Notes: generated by a model from the sequence alone, not told the origin. 64,000 nt of DNA from JADGHE01 sp035716025 (GCA_035716025.1 DASTKH010000047.1:62001-126000), one strand, 5' to 3'. Positions 46,271-55,600 are shown, counted from the stretch's first letter. Program-made: numbers and translations.

Positions 46271-47616
46271 GGACGGCCAGGTAAGGCCGTTGTGCCGGCC
46301 GCAAGACCCGCGAGACTCTCGTGCGCCAAGGCGCGGGCGCCGTCCAGCGCGGCGACGCGGTTGCGCGCCGTTTCGATCCATACGGCAAGCGGGGCCTGAA
46401 TTTCGGCCGGCAACTTCTCCGCATCGGAGAGCGCACCGGCGATGTCGGTGCGCGCCGCCTTGGCCTCCATCGCCGACAGCGGATCGGTTGCTTCGGGCGG
46501 CAGTTCCTCGCCGATCGGTCGAATCCGCACGAGCTTCGATGCGCTCGCCTGCAGGCGGTCGATCAAGCCGCCGCTGTCCTCGCCATTGTTGGCGGATTGG
46601 CGGATCTGCACGATGAGGCGCGACAGTTCACGCGCCAATTCCCGTGCGCCCGCGATGCCCGACGAGGCGGCCGCCTGAAGCGGCGCAAGACGCGCCGGAT
46701 CGGCGACGAAGGGCCGCACGGCGGCAAGTTCGGCTTCATAGGACTCGCCGCGTTCGACGGCGCTGCGCAACGCCAAGGCCGCGGCCGCGAAACGGGCGGC
46801 CCGATCCCGATCCGACGGCGGGTTGGCCGCCTTCGCCGCGAGCGTTCTGGTGGCTTCCTCGACAGCCGCCAAGCGTCGGCCGAGGGTTGCGATTTCCTCC
46901 GCCGAGGACGCCGCCGCCGCGTTGGAGGAGCCGGCGGACTCCTGCGCGGTCTCGCTTGCGCGGCGCGCGGCGGCCGCAATCTCGTCGAGCCTTTGTCGGA
47001 GGGCCGCGAGATCCCGGCCGAGCGTCTGCGAAGCCTGATCGAGCCGGTCGAGCCGATCGCCGGCCGCCGCCGCGGGCTGCTGCGCCTTGAGGGCCGCCTC
47101 GGCGCGGGCGAGGCGCTCTTGCAGAGCCTCTGCGGCGCGCAAGGCCTGCTCGCCGGCCGCGGCGCGGCTCGCCGCCTGTTGCACCGCTTCCGGCGTCGCG
47201 ACCGGCCGGGCGGCAAGCGCCCGCACCTGCGCCTCCAGCGCTGCGATCCGTTCGGCCTCGGCGGACCGGTCCGGCAGGAACTCGGAGACCCAGACGGTCC
47301 CGAACGCCGCCGCGGCCCCCGCAACGGCGCCGGCGAGCGCCGCGGCGAGCAGGCGGCCCGCGCGGCGCGGCGCTTTCGGCGGTGTTGCGGGTTGCGCCGG
47401 CGCCTCGGCACGCGGATCGGCGCCCTCGCGGGGCGGCGGTTCCTCTCGGGCCGCCGGTTCCGGCCCTGCAGAGGCTTCCGGCGCCGGCGCTTCGTCTCGC
47501 GCAGGGTCGGAGCCGAGCTCGGTCGCTTTGAGATCGAGCACCGGCTGCTGCGGACGGCGCCGCTTGGCGTCGGCGGAATCCACCGCGCCCGGGGGCTCGC
47601 GCTCTGCGTCGTCCAT
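46267..47616 (-). CDS. Mitofilin/Mic60-like inner-membrane protein
   Basis: A 449-residue protein: acidic, proline-rich cytoplasmic N-terminus, a single membrane helix (about residues 88-112), a long coiled coil (about 115-270) and a C-terminal helical mitofilin domain with IRPIGEELPPEATDPLSAMEAKAARTDI near residue 370. Alphaproteobacterial Mic60 homologues, encoded between hemD and hemY exactly as here, are related to the MICOS protein that shapes mitochondrial cristae. The ATG at 47616 has GGAGG nine bases upstream. The gene overlaps hemY. Confidence 0.87.
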   Translation of the reverse strand: MDDAEREPPGAVDSADAKRRRPQQPVLDLKATELGSDPARDEAPAPEASAGPEPAAREEPPPREGADPRAEAPAQPATPPKAPRRAGRLLAAALAGAVAGAAAAFGTVWVSEFLPDRSAEAERIAALEAQVRALAARPVATPEAVQQAASRAAAGEQALRAAEALQERLARAEAALKAQQPAAAAGDRLDRLDQASQTLGRDLAALRQRLDEIAAAARRASETAQESAGSSNAAAASSAEEIATLGRRLAAVEEATRTLAAKAANPPSDRDRAARFAAAALALRSAVERGESYEAELAAVRPFVADPARLAPLQAAASSGIAGARELARELSRLIVQIRQSANNGEDSGGLIDRLQASASKLVRIRPIGEELPPEATDPLSAMEAKAARTDIAGALSDAEKLPAEIQAPLAVWIETARNRVAALDGARALAHESLAGLAAGTTALPGRP

Positions 47617-47683
47617 GCTTTTGCGCCTCCGATCCGGTGAGCGAGGCATACTGCGGACGCCTTGCGGCGGCAACTTGGCAGGC

Positions 47684-48394
47684 TCACGCCTCGAGCAGGC
47701 GGAACAAAGCGGGCTCGTCGGGACGTTCGGCCACGCGCAGGCTGCGGGCGCCGCCCGCCTGCAATGCGGCGGCAATCTCGCGCGAAAGGCAGTAGTGCAC
47801 CGGCGCCATAGCGGCGCGGCGGATGTCGGCCGCATCGGCGCACTGCACATAGGTCTCGGCCGTGCGGCGCGAGTAATGCAGCACGCCGTCGACACGCTCT
47901 TCCGCCAGCGCCGCGAGGGCCGAATCGGGAAAGGCCTTCACCGCCTCCGCCTTGTAGGTGATGGCGGTGCGGACCTTGAAGCCGCGTGCGCCCAACAGGC
48001 CGGAAAGATCCGCCGCTTGGTCTTCCCCCGCGAGATAAAGGAGCGGTCGCGTCGTGCCGCGAAAGACGGCAGCGGCGAGCGCCACGAGATCGCGCGCATC
48101 GCCGTCGGCCGAGCGCACGTCGCGAAAGCCGATCTCGCGCCCGGCCTGCGCGGTGCGTTGGCCGACGGTCACGAGAACGAGTCCCAAGAGCTCCTCGCGC
48201 TTGCGATGCGCAGCGATCGCCCGCAAGGCATTGGCGCTCGTTGCCAGCACGCCGGCGAACGGACCAAGTCCGAAGCGCGCTTCGGTGGGCTGCATCCGCA
48301 GCAACGGCGCAAGCAGAACCTGGTGTCCCCGGTTCTGCAGGGCTGTCGCGGTGCGCGCGGCATCGGGCTCCGGGCGCGTGACGAGAAGGCGCAA
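47684..48394 (-). CDS. hemD: Uroporphyrinogen-III synthase
   Basis: A 236-residue two-domain protein; HemD cyclises hydroxymethylbilane to uroporphyrinogen III. Weakly conserved family motifs are visible (LVTRPEPDAARTA at the start, LATSANALRA near residue 57, VGQRTAQAGREIGF near residue 84, ADGVLHYSRRTAETY-type near residue 163). The assigned TTG at 48394 lies four bases after the hemC stop with GGAG upstream; an ATG does not occur in the right place. Confidence 0.88.
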   Translation of the reverse strand: MRLLVTRPEPDAARTATALQNRGHQVLLAPLLRMQPTEARFGLGPFAGVLATSANALRAIAAHRKREELLGLVLVTVGQRTAQAGREIGFRDVRSADGDARDLVALAAAVFRGTTRPLLYLAGEDQAADLSGLLGARGFKVRTAITYKAEAVKAFPDSALAALAEERVDGVLHYSRRTAETYVQCADAADIRRAAMAPVHYCLSREIAAALQAGGARSLRVAERPDEPALFRLLEA

Positions 48395-48398
48395 GGGC

Positions 48399-49334
48399 TC
48401 ACTCCGGACCAAAGAAATCGGGCGCGGCGCGGCGTCGCAGCTCGCGCCCGGCATCCGCACCGAGCGCGGCGGCTTCCGACAAGCCGCCGGCGCGCGTCGT
48501 CTCGTGCAGCTCGCTGCCGTCCACCCGCACGATGAGTCCGTGAAAGCGCAAACGGCCCTCGACGATGCGGGCGTGACCGGCGATCGGCGTCCGGCAGGAC
48601 CCGTCGAGCGCGGCAAGAAAGGCCCGCTCGGCGGCGAGCGCGAACCCGGTTTCCGCGTCCGCGACCGCGGCGGCGAGATCGCGGATGCGCCGGTCGTCCG
48701 CGCGCGCTTCGAGCGCGATCGCGCCCTGCCCCACCGCCGGCGGAAAAGCATCGAGCGGCAGAACGGCGCTCGCAACGCCCTCCCGGCCGAGCCGCTTCAA
48801 GCCCGCCAGCGCGAGGATGGTGGCACCCGCCTGGCCCTCCTCGAGCTTGCGCAGCCGTGTCTCGACATTGCCGCGAAAGGTCACCACCGTGACATCCGGA
48901 CGCCTGCGCCGGACGAGCGCCTGCCGGCGCAGCGAGGCCGTGCCGACGACCGCCCCGCGCGGCAGAGCGTCGAGCGAAGTTGCCGCGCGCGCGACCAGAA
49001 CGTCACGCACGTCCTCGCGCGGCAGATAGCCGGCGATCGTGAGCCCCGGCGGCAGAAAAGTCGGCAGATCCTTGGCCGAATGCACCGCAAGATCGATCTC
49101 GCCGTCGGCGAGCGCCTGCTCGATCTCCTTGGTGAACAGGCCCTTGCCGCCGGCCTCGGCGAGCGGGCGGTCCTGAATGCGGTCACCGCTCGTGCGGATG
49201 ACGTGGATCGCGATCGCATCGGCCTCGAGGCCGCAGGCTGTCAGAAGACGCGCCTTGACCTCCCCCGCCTGCGCCAGGGCAAGCGGCGAACCGCGCGTGC
49301 CGACGCGCACCAGCGGGCGGGAAGATTGCGCCAT
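48399..49334 (-). CDS. hemC: Hydroxymethylbilane synthase (porphobilinogen deaminase)
   Basis: A 311-residue enzyme joining four porphobilinogen units. The cofactor-bearing cysteine is Cys247 in DGSCRTPIAGHA; VGTRGSPLALAQA at the start, HSAKDLPT near residue 85 (catalytic aspartate) and TASLRRQA near residue 132 match the family. An ATG four codons earlier (49346) is possible. The operon hemC-hemD-Mic60-HemY runs away from tsaD, with an 80-base divergent promoter region between. Confidence 0.96.
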   Translation of the reverse strand: MAQSSRPLVRVGTRGSPLALAQAGEVKARLLTACGLEADAIAIHVIRTSGDRIQDRPLAEAGGKGLFTKEIEQALADGEIDLAVHSAKDLPTFLPPGLTIAGYLPREDVRDVLVARAATSLDALPRGAVVGTASLRRQALVRRRRPDVTVVTFRGNVETRLRKLEEGQAGATILALAGLKRLGREGVASAVLPLDAFPPAVGQGAIALEARADDRRIRDLAAAVADAETGFALAAERAFLAALDGSCRTPIAGHARIVEGRLRFHGLIVRVDGSELHETTRAGGLSEAAALGADAGRELRRRAAPDFFGPE

Positions 49335-49414
49335 GCGACCCCACAATGCTACTCGTCGAAGGGGATTCGCGGTGCATCATAGAAGGCTGGGCGGTCCGCG
49401 CAAACGGAGGCAGG

Positions 49415-50470
49415 ATGCTGGTCCTCGGCATCGAAACGACCTGTGACGAGACCGCCGCCGCCGTTGTCCGCCGCGACATCAACGGCAAGGGCGCGATCCT
49501 CTCGAACGTCGTGTTGTCGCAGGCGAGCCAGCATGCAGAGTATGGCGGCGTCGTGCCGGAAATTGCCGCGCGCGCGCATGTGGAAACGCTCGACCAGGTG
49601 ATCGCCACGGCGATGGTGCAGTCCGGCCTGAGTTTCCGCTGGATCGACGGCGTGGCGGCGGCCGCCGGCCCGGGCCTCATCGGCGGCGTCATCGTCGGAC
49701 TCACCACCGCCAAGGCCATCGCCATGGTTGCGGAAAAGCCGCTGGTCGCGGTCAACCATCTCGAGGCGCATGCGCTGACCCCGCGCCTCACGCACGGCAT
49801 GGACTTTCCATACTGCCTGTTTCTCGCTTCGGGAGGCCATACGCAGATCATCGCCGTGCTCGGCGTCGGCCATTATGTGCGTCTCGGCACCACGGTCGAC
49901 GACGCGATCGGCGAGGCCTACGACAAGACCGCAAAGCTGCTGGGCCTGTCCTATCCCGGCGGACCGGAGGTCGAAAGCCGCGCCGACCGCGGCCGGCCCG
50001 CGCGTTTCAAGCTGCCGCGTCCGATGGTCGGCCGGCCGGAGCCCGATTTCTCACTGTCGGGGCTGAAAACCGCGCTGCGCCAGGAAGCGGAGCGGCTCGC
50101 GCCTTTGAGCGAAGATGATGTGTATGACCTCTGCGCCTCGTTCCAGGAAGCGGTCGTCGACATCGTCGTGGACCGGGTGCGCACCGGCCTGTCGCACTTC
50201 GTCGAGCGTTTCGGCACCCCGACCGCGCTTGTCGCCGCCGGAGGCGTCGCCAGCAACCGCGCCGTGCGGGCCGGGCTGCAGCGCGTCGCCGACTCGGTCG
50301 GCGTCCTGATGATCGCCCCGCCGATGAATCTCTGCACCGACAACGGTGCGATCATCGCCTGGGCGGGCGCAGAGCGCCTTGCGCTCAACATGACCGACAC
50401 CCTCGAGGCAAGCCCCCGCGCGCGCTGGCCGCTCGAAGAAATGACGCCCGTTTCGGCTTCGGTTTCATGA
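49415..50470 (+). CDS. tsaD: tRNA threonylcarbamoyladenosine synthase subunit TsaD
   Basis: A 351-residue ASKHA-fold protein catalysing transfer of threonylcarbamoyl to A37 of ANN-decoding tRNAs. Metal-binding His115 and His119 lie in NHLEAHAL; GIETTCDETAAAVV, the phosphate loops SGGHTQ and VDDAIGEAYDKTAKLLGL and the AAGGVASNRAVR segment are typical. The ATG at 49415 follows GGAGGCAGG. The gpsA start overlaps its stop (ATGA). Confidence 0.97.
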   Translation: MLVLGIETTCDETAAAVVRRDINGKGAILSNVVLSQASQHAEYGGVVPEIAARAHVETLDQVIATAMVQSGLSFRWIDGVAAAAGPGLIGGVIVGLTTAKAIAMVAEKPLVAVNHLEAHALTPRLTHGMDFPYCLFLASGGHTQIIAVLGVGHYVRLGTTVDDAIGEAYDKTAKLLGLSYPGGPEVESRADRGRPARFKLPRPMVGRPEPDFSLSGLKTALRQEAERLAPLSEDDVYDLCASFQEAVVDIVVDRVRTGLSHFVERFGTPTALVAAGGVASNRAVRAGLQRVADSVGVLMIAPPMNLCTDNGAIIAWAGAERLALNMTDTLEASPRARWPLEEMTPVSASVS

Positions 50471-51456
50471 GTTTCGCGCACCTTGCGGTTCTCGGCGCGG
50501 GCGCCTGGGGAACGGCGCTCGCCAACGCGCTGGCGCGCGCCGGGCGCAACGTGACGCTGTGGGGGCGCGACGGCCACGCCGTCGACGCCATGCGCGCCCG
50601 CCGCGAAAACCCGCGCCTGCCCGGCTTTCGGCTCGAACCGCGGGTAACGCCCACGGCCGATCTTGCCGCGGCGCGCGAAGCCGACGCCGTGCTGCTCGCC
50701 GCGCCGGCGCAAGAGACGCGTGCGCTGGCGCAACGGCTGGCGGGCGTGCTGCGCGCCGAGGTGCCGGCCGTCGCCTGCGCCAAGGGCATCGAGCGCGGCA
50801 CGCGGCGGTTCATGACGGAGGTGATCGCGGAGGCGCTGCCGCAAGCGGCGCCGGCGATCCTGTCCGGACCGAGTTTCGCGGCCGATGTCGCGCGTGGCCT
50901 GCCGACGGCCGTCACGCTGGCCGCGCGCGACCGAACACTCGCCGCCGCGCTCGCCGCCGCCTGCGGCTCGGCGACCTTCCGGCCTTATCATTCGGACGAT
51001 GTGCGCGGCGTCGAGATCGGCGGCGCCGCCAAGAACGTCCTGGCCATCGCCGCAGGCATCGTGGCAGGCCGCAAGCTCGGCGCGAGCGCCGCGGCGGCCC
51101 TCGTCACGCGCGGCTTTGCCGAACTCGTCCGCTTCGGCCGCGCCTTCGGCGCGCGGCCGGAAACCCTGACCGGTTTGTCCGGTCTCGGCGATCTCATGTT
51201 AACCTGTTCCACCCTGCAGTCGCGCAATTTTTCGCTCGGCGTGGCGCTCGGCGAAGGCCGTCCGGTCCATCCCGAGCCGGAGGGCGAAAAGCTCGCAGAA
51301 GGCGCCTTCACGGCGGCCGTGCTGGTCGAGCTTGCCGATTCGCGGGGCATCGACATGCCGATTGCCCGCGCGGTCGCGGCAGTTCTGGACCAGCGGCTGA
51401 GCGTCGACGGCGCGATTGAATCGCTTCTCAACCGCCCGTTCCGCGCCGAAGGATGA
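50467..51456 (+). CDS. gpsA: Glycerol-3-phosphate dehydrogenase [NAD(P)+]
   Basis: A 329-residue enzyme reducing dihydroxyacetone phosphate to sn-glycerol 3-phosphate for phospholipids. LGAGAWGTALANALA is the Rossmann motif, CAKGIERGT near residue 99, LSGPSFAADVARGLPTA near residue 135 and the catalytic lysine in GGAAKNVLAIAAGI near residue 190 are present. It is translationally coupled to tsaD and precedes the EVE gene, a conserved alphaproteobacterial order. Confidence 0.96.
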   Translation: MSFAHLAVLGAGAWGTALANALARAGRNVTLWGRDGHAVDAMRARRENPRLPGFRLEPRVTPTADLAAAREADAVLLAAPAQETRALAQRLAGVLRAEVPAVACAKGIERGTRRFMTEVIAEALPQAAPAILSGPSFAADVARGLPTAVTLAARDRTLAAALAAACGSATFRPYHSDDVRGVEIGGAAKNVLAIAAGIVAGRKLGASAAAALVTRGFAELVRFGRAFGARPETLTGLSGLGDLMLTCSTLQSRNFSLGVALGEGRPVHPEPEGEKLAEGAFTAAVLVELADSRGIDMPIARAVAAVLDQRLSVDGAIESLLNRPFRAEG

Positions 51457-51600
51457 TAAAATGGCGACGACGCGAGACGATCGCATTCCGGGGCCCGGCG
51501 GAGCGGCCGGTTCGGGGCTCTCGTCCTGCGGCACCGAGAGGATCGAAACGGTTGCGCGGTCCTGCGCCGCGCGCCGGGGACGACGCGCGGCGAGGCACAC

Positions 51601-52020
51601 ATGGCCTATTGGCTGGTGAAATCCGAACCCGACTCCTGGTCATGGGACCAGCAGGTGAAGGCAGGACCCAAAGGCGAGGCGTGGACCGGCGTGCGCAACC
51701 ACACCGCCAAGCAAAATCTTCAGAAGATGAAGAAGGGCGACCGCGCGTTCTTCTACCATTCGAACGTCGGCAAGGAGATCGTCGGCATCGTCGAGGTGGT
51801 GCGCGAAGCCTACCCCGATCCGACCGCGAAGGCCGGCGACCCCTGGGTCGTCGTCGACGTCAAAGCGGTCGCGCCGCTGCCGAAGCCGGTCTCGCTCGAA
51901 GCCATCAAAGGGGAACCGCGGCTCAAGGATATGGCGCTCATCAAATATTCGCGTCTCTCCGTCCAGCCGGTAACCGACAAGGAATGGGACATCGTCACGC
52001 GCATGGGCGGCCTGCGCTGA
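51601..52020 (+). CDS. EVE domain protein
   Basis: A 139-residue EVE (PUA-like) domain protein beginning MAYWLVKSEPDSWSWDQQV, with WTGVRNHTAKQNL near residue 28 and a compact barrel. EVE proteins bind modified bases in DNA or RNA; some occur in restriction systems, but this short stand-alone type is a housekeeping form found after gpsA. A 144-base spacer separates it from gpsA; a YciI-family gene that often sits there in relatives is absent. Confidence 0.9.
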   Translation: MAYWLVKSEPDSWSWDQQVKAGPKGEAWTGVRNHTAKQNLQKMKKGDRAFFYHSNVGKEIVGIVEVVREAYPDPTAKAGDPWVVVDVKAVAPLPKPVSLEAIKGEPRLKDMALIKYSRLSVQPVTDKEWDIVTRMGGLR

Positions 52021-52063
52021 CGCCGCTGCCGTCGCGTCGGCCCCCGCACGGTGCTGCGGCCGC

Positions 52064-53158
52064 TCAGCCGGCCGCGGCGGCCACGACCTCGCCCAGCACC
52101 TTCTCCCGCCGGGCCTTGGACCGGGTGCTCCGCAGCGTCTCGGCGAAGCTGTCGAGCACACCTTCCTCGAAGGCGCTGATGACGGTTTCGTGCACATAGC
52201 TTCTGGCGCAGATGGCCGGCGTGTTGGCGAGATCCTCGGCGGCAAGACGGATCGCCTGCAGCACCTGCCGGCGCCGCGCGCGCTTGCTGTTTGCCGGCGT
52301 CTCGCGGGAAAGGACATCCAGGACCGTTACCGACGCGAGCAACGTACGGAAATCCTTGAGCGAGATCGGAGCGCCCGCCATCTCGCGCAGGAACGTGTTG
52401 ACGCTGCGCGCCGTCACGGCGCGGATTTCCCCGCCCTGCGACCGGTACTGAAAGAGCCGCCGGCCAGGCAACCGGAGCAGCGCCGCCAGCGCTTCGCAAA
52501 GCCGCGGCGCTGCGACCTGCTTTGCTACTTTCTTCCCGCCCTTCGCGCGAAAGCGCAGCGTCACCATCCCCTCGGCCACCGCGACGTTGGACTTGAGCAA
52601 GGTCGTCGCGCCCCGATTTCCGGAGAAGCGCGTATGGCCCTCGTCGCCGGGACGGATGGCGGTGCGGGCAACGAGCTCGATCACCGCTGCGAGCGCAAAT
52701 TCCCGGCACGGCTCCGCACCCGCAAGGCAACGGCCGACGGTCCGCCGGATCTTCGGCAGCGCCTCGGCGAGCGCGGCGAGCCGCCGCGCCTTGCGCAGTT
52801 CGCGGACCTTCTCCCATTCGGGATGATAGCGATATTGCAGCCGCCCCGCGGCGTCGCGCCCCAGTGCCTGAAGATGCGCGTTCGCCTGCGCGGCATAGAG
52901 CACGTCCTCATAGGCCGGCGGCACGGCGAGGCTCTTGAGACGTTGCAGAACCGCGGGGTCGCGAATCGGCGCGCCGGCGCGATCGACGTAGCGGAACCCC
53001 TTGCCGTGCCGCAACCGCCGGATCGAAAGCGCTTCGGCCGTCACGTGGATGAGCCCCAGTCGCTTCGCCTGCTTGAAGGCCGAAGCGGACACGCCACGCC
53101 TGACACCGGCAACGGAGCCGCGCGATCCTTCTTCCGAACTGTCTTGCGCAAGGTCCAT
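52064..53158 (-). CDS. DNA topoisomerase IB
   Basis: A 364-residue poxvirus-type topoisomerase IB. The N-terminal domain includes GKGFRYVDRAGAPIRDPAVLQRLKSL-type sequence, the conserved arginine lies in RTAIRPGDEGH near residue 166, the general-acid lysine region is LKDFRT near residue 268, and the nucleophile is Tyr321 in CARSYVHETV. It relaxes supercoils of both signs through a 3'-phosphotyrosine link. Such genes are accessory and widespread in soil bacteria. It is convergent with the EVE gene. Confidence 0.93.
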   Translation of the reverse strand: MDLAQDSSEEGSRGSVAGVRRGVSASAFKQAKRLGLIHVTAEALSIRRLRHGKGFRYVDRAGAPIRDPAVLQRLKSLAVPPAYEDVLYAAQANAHLQALGRDAAGRLQYRYHPEWEKVRELRKARRLAALAEALPKIRRTVGRCLAGAEPCREFALAAVIELVARTAIRPGDEGHTRFSGNRGATTLLKSNVAVAEGMVTLRFRAKGGKKVAKQVAAPRLCEALAALLRLPGRRLFQYRSQGGEIRAVTARSVNTFLREMAGAPISLKDFRTLLASVTVLDVLSRETPANSKRARRRQVLQAIRLAAEDLANTPAICARSYVHETVISAFEEGVLDSFAETLRSTRSKARREKVLGEVVAAAAG

Positions 53159-53271
53159 GACGATTCCCGGACGCGGCCGCCCGGGGGCCCAATCCGCGCC
53201 GCGGGGTTTTGTTCCCCGGCGCGGCCGGCACCTGCGCAGGCGCGGCCGCCAAACGCGGAATTGCTCGCCGC

Positions 53272-54495
53272 TCAGGACCTCAGAATATCGGCAAGGGCGT
53301 CGGCGAAGACCTGAGCGCCGAGCACGATGTCGTCTTGGCGCGTGTCTTCGCTCCAGTGGTGGCTGATGCCGCCGATCGAGGGCACGAACATCATGGCGGC
53401 GGGGAGCTTGCGGGCGAGATATTGCGTATCGTGTCCGGCGCCGCTCGGCAGGCGCATGTGCCGTCCCGGCGCATGGCGCTCCGCGGCAGCCTCGATCGCC
53501 ATCATGAGACGCTCGTCCATTGTCGCCGGCAGGCTGGCCGAGCGGCGGTCGACGGCGACGCGGCAGGGGCCGTGCCGTTCCGCCTCCTCGGCGAGCGCAT
53601 GAAGCCCCGCATCGAAGCGTTCGAGCACCGCAGGATCGACATCGCGGACCTGGAACAGCGCCTCCGCGCGGCCGGGAATGACGCTCGGTGCTCCCGGATC
53701 GAGCGTGATGCGGCCGGTGGTCCACACGCTGCGCGCGCCCGCGATCTGTGCAAAGCGGCCGTCGATCCCCGCGAGCAGCCGCACGAGAGCAAGCCCCGCG
53801 TCGCGGCGGCGCGCCATCGAGGTCGTGCCCGCATGGTTCTGCTCGCCCGTGATCGTGATGCGGTATTGCCAGATGCCGACGATGGCGGTGACAATGCCGA
53901 TGCGGCAGCCCTTCTGCTCGAGCGTGTCGCCCTGCTCGATATGCGCTTCAAGAAAGCCGGCATAGCGGGCAGGATCGAGCACGATACGCGGCCGGCCGGA
54001 ATAGCCCGCCTTCGCCAGCGCCGCGCGCAGCGGCGTGCCGTGGGTGCGGTCGCGCGCCCGGTCGATGTCCTCCTCCGTCAAGAGACCGGTGAAAGAACGG
54101 CTGCCGAGGAAGCTGCCGAAATGCCCCTCTTCGTCGCAGAAGGCCGCGACATCGACCCCGACGTTGATCAAGGACGGGTCTTCGGCGATCGCGCGGGCCG
54201 CCTCGAGCGCGTAGACCATGCCGAGCGCGCCGTCGAGCCATCCGGCATGGTTCTGCGTTTCGAGATGCGAACCGGACAGCACCTTGCGGCCGCGCGCGGG
54301 CGAGCGGCCGAGAATATTGCCGATGCCGTCGATCTCGGCGTCGAGTCCGGCCTCGCGCAGACGTGCGGCGAACCATTCGCGCGCCGCCACATCCTCGGGC
54401 GACAACGTCGGACGGTGGACTCCGCTCTTGTAGGCCCCGAAACTGCGCAGCGTGGCGAGATCGCCGAGCACCCGCTGCGGCCTGACGGTCGGCAT
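53272..54495 (-). CDS. M20 amidohydrolase (N-carbamoyl-L-amino acid hydrolase / allantoate amidohydrolase type)
   Basis: A 407-residue zinc enzyme of the hydantoinase/carbamoylase branch. Likely ligands are His77 (GSHLET), Asp88 (WLDG), Glu122-Glu123 (CDEEG), His185 (EAHIEQG) and a C-terminal histidine in GGISHHWSEDT. The asparagine/histidine segment QNHAGTTSM near residue 213 is characteristic of this branch, which cleaves N-carbamoyl amino acids, ureidoglycine or allantoate. No hydantoinase is adjacent. The allantoinase-like NodB protein at 20.3 kb is distant. It is divergent from the methyltransferase gene by 33 bases. Confidence 0.92.
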   Translation of the reverse strand: MPTVRPQRVLGDLATLRSFGAYKSGVHRPTLSPEDVAAREWFAARLREAGLDAEIDGIGNILGRSPARGRKVLSGSHLETQNHAGWLDGALGMVYALEAARAIAEDPSLINVGVDVAAFCDEEGHFGSFLGSRSFTGLLTEEDIDRARDRTHGTPLRAALAKAGYSGRPRIVLDPARYAGFLEAHIEQGDTLEQKGCRIGIVTAIVGIWQYRITITGEQNHAGTTSMARRRDAGLALVRLLAGIDGRFAQIAGARSVWTTGRITLDPGAPSVIPGRAEALFQVRDVDPAVLERFDAGLHALAEEAERHGPCRVAVDRRSASLPATMDERLMMAIEAAAERHAPGRHMRLPSGAGHDTQYLARKLPAAMMFVPSIGGISHHWSEDTRQDDIVLGAQVFADALADILRS

Positions 54496-54528
54496 TTCCG
54501 GCCTCCCGATCCAAATGGACGCTGTTCG

Positions 54529-55224
54529 ATGCCAGCAAACGACCCGCAACGCCAGCCTTCGCCGGGCCGTATCGCCGATCCGGCCGCGTTCGTGCGCGCC
54601 AACACGCGGCTGCGGGCGGTGCCGCATGCGCGGGAAATCCGGCTCCATCTCGCCGACGAGGCGCTGCCGCTGTGGCACCGCACCGAAGAGGAACTTGGCG
54701 AAATAGGGCTCCCGCCGCCCTTCTGGGCATTCGCCTGGGCCGGCGGCCAGGCGATCGCCCGCTATGTGTTGGACGATCCGGTCACCGTCTCCGGCCTGCG
54801 GGTGCTCGATCTCGGATCGGGGTCGGGGCTTGCGGCCATCGCCGCCGCGAAGGCCGGCGCCACGCCGGTGGTGGCAAGCGAGATCGACGCGTTCGCGGAG
54901 GCGGCCATCCGCCTCAACGCCGCGGCCAACCGCGTTTACGTCGAGGTGATGGCCTGCGATCTCCTGGATCGAGCCGAGGCGGCTGCGCCGCGTTACGACG
55001 TCATCCTCGTGGGCGATCTCTTCTATGAACGGGACACCGCGGCGCGCGCGCTCGCGTTCCTCCAACGCTGCGCCGCAGCGGGGACGCGTGTCCTCATCGG
55101 CGATCCCGGCCGCGCCTATCTGCCGCGGGAGCGGCTCAAACGCCTTGCCGAGTACCGCGTGCCGGTCACCCGCGAGCTCGAGGATTCCGAGGTGAAACGC
55201 ACCGCCGTCTGGACGCTGGGCTGA
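54529..55224 (+). CDS. ETF-beta lysine methyltransferase homologue (METTL20-like)
   Basis: A 231-residue class I methyltransferase with the METTL20/ETFBKMT signature: PPPFWAFAWAGGQAIARYVLD at residues 62-82, SAM motif VLDLGSGSGLAA near residue 92 and post-motif VGDLFYE at residues 161-167. The Agrobacterium homologue methylates lysines of electron-transfer flavoprotein beta, modulating interaction with acyl-CoA dehydrogenases. The same role is likely; ETF genes are not in the window. The ATG at 54529 follows only a weak ribosome-binding site. Confidence 0.85.
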   Translation: MPANDPQRQPSPGRIADPAAFVRANTRLRAVPHAREIRLHLADEALPLWHRTEEELGEIGLPPPFWAFAWAGGQAIARYVLDDPVTVSGLRVLDLGSGSGLAAIAAAKAGATPVVASEIDAFAEAAIRLNAAANRVYVEVMACDLLDRAEAAAPRYDVILVGDLFYERDTAARALAFLQRCAAAGTRVLIGDPGRAYLPRERLKRLAEYRVPVTRELEDSEVKRTAVWTLG

Positions 55225-55264
55225 ATTGGCGCGCGTGGCCGGCGCCCGCGCGCTCTATCCTGCG

Positions 55265-55594
55265 CTATGCGGCCATGCGCGACTCGGCCCCCTGCGCGAG
55301 GAAGGCGCGGCGCTGCTCGATCGCCAGACGCCTGTCGCTCTCCTCGCGTTCCGCTGCCGCAATCGCCCGCGCCAACGCGGCATTCAGCGCCTTCGCGGAC
55401 TCGAGCGTCAGCTCCACCGCCGCGCGCGCCCCCGGGGGGAGATCGCCGTTCACGAAATCGATGGTGATCGCGTCTTCGAGCAAAGCGTGCCGGGCGTGAT
55501 CATAGGCCACCACCGCCTGAGTGAGCTTGAACCAGTCGGCCTCACCCTTGGCCATTCCGGCCGCCGGGGCAATTTCGACGATCGACGTGCACAT
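55265..55594 (-). CDS. DUF6295-like small protein
   Basis: A 109-residue protein beginning MCTSIVEIAPAAGMAKGEADWFKL, then AVVAYDHARHALLEDAITIDFVNGDLPPGARAAVEL; the C-terminal third is a charged helix. The N-terminal MCTxIVExAP and DHxxHAxLEDAxTIDF patterns fit DUF6295, a small family of unknown function. It starts six bases after the stop of the dienelactone hydrolase gene, with GAGG upstream, so the two form an operon. Confidence 0.75.
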   Translation of the reverse strand: MCTSIVEIAPAAGMAKGEADWFKLTQAVVAYDHARHALLEDAITIDFVNGDLPPGARAAVELTLESAKALNAALARAIAAAEREESDRRLAIEQRRAFLAQGAESRMAA

Positions 55595-55600
55595 GTCTCT

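Noticed and set aside
51461..51619. Possible small gene between gpsA and the EVE gene (a YciI-family gene often lies there)
   Set aside because: The frame reads through into the EVE gene in the wrong phase and shows no YciI motif.
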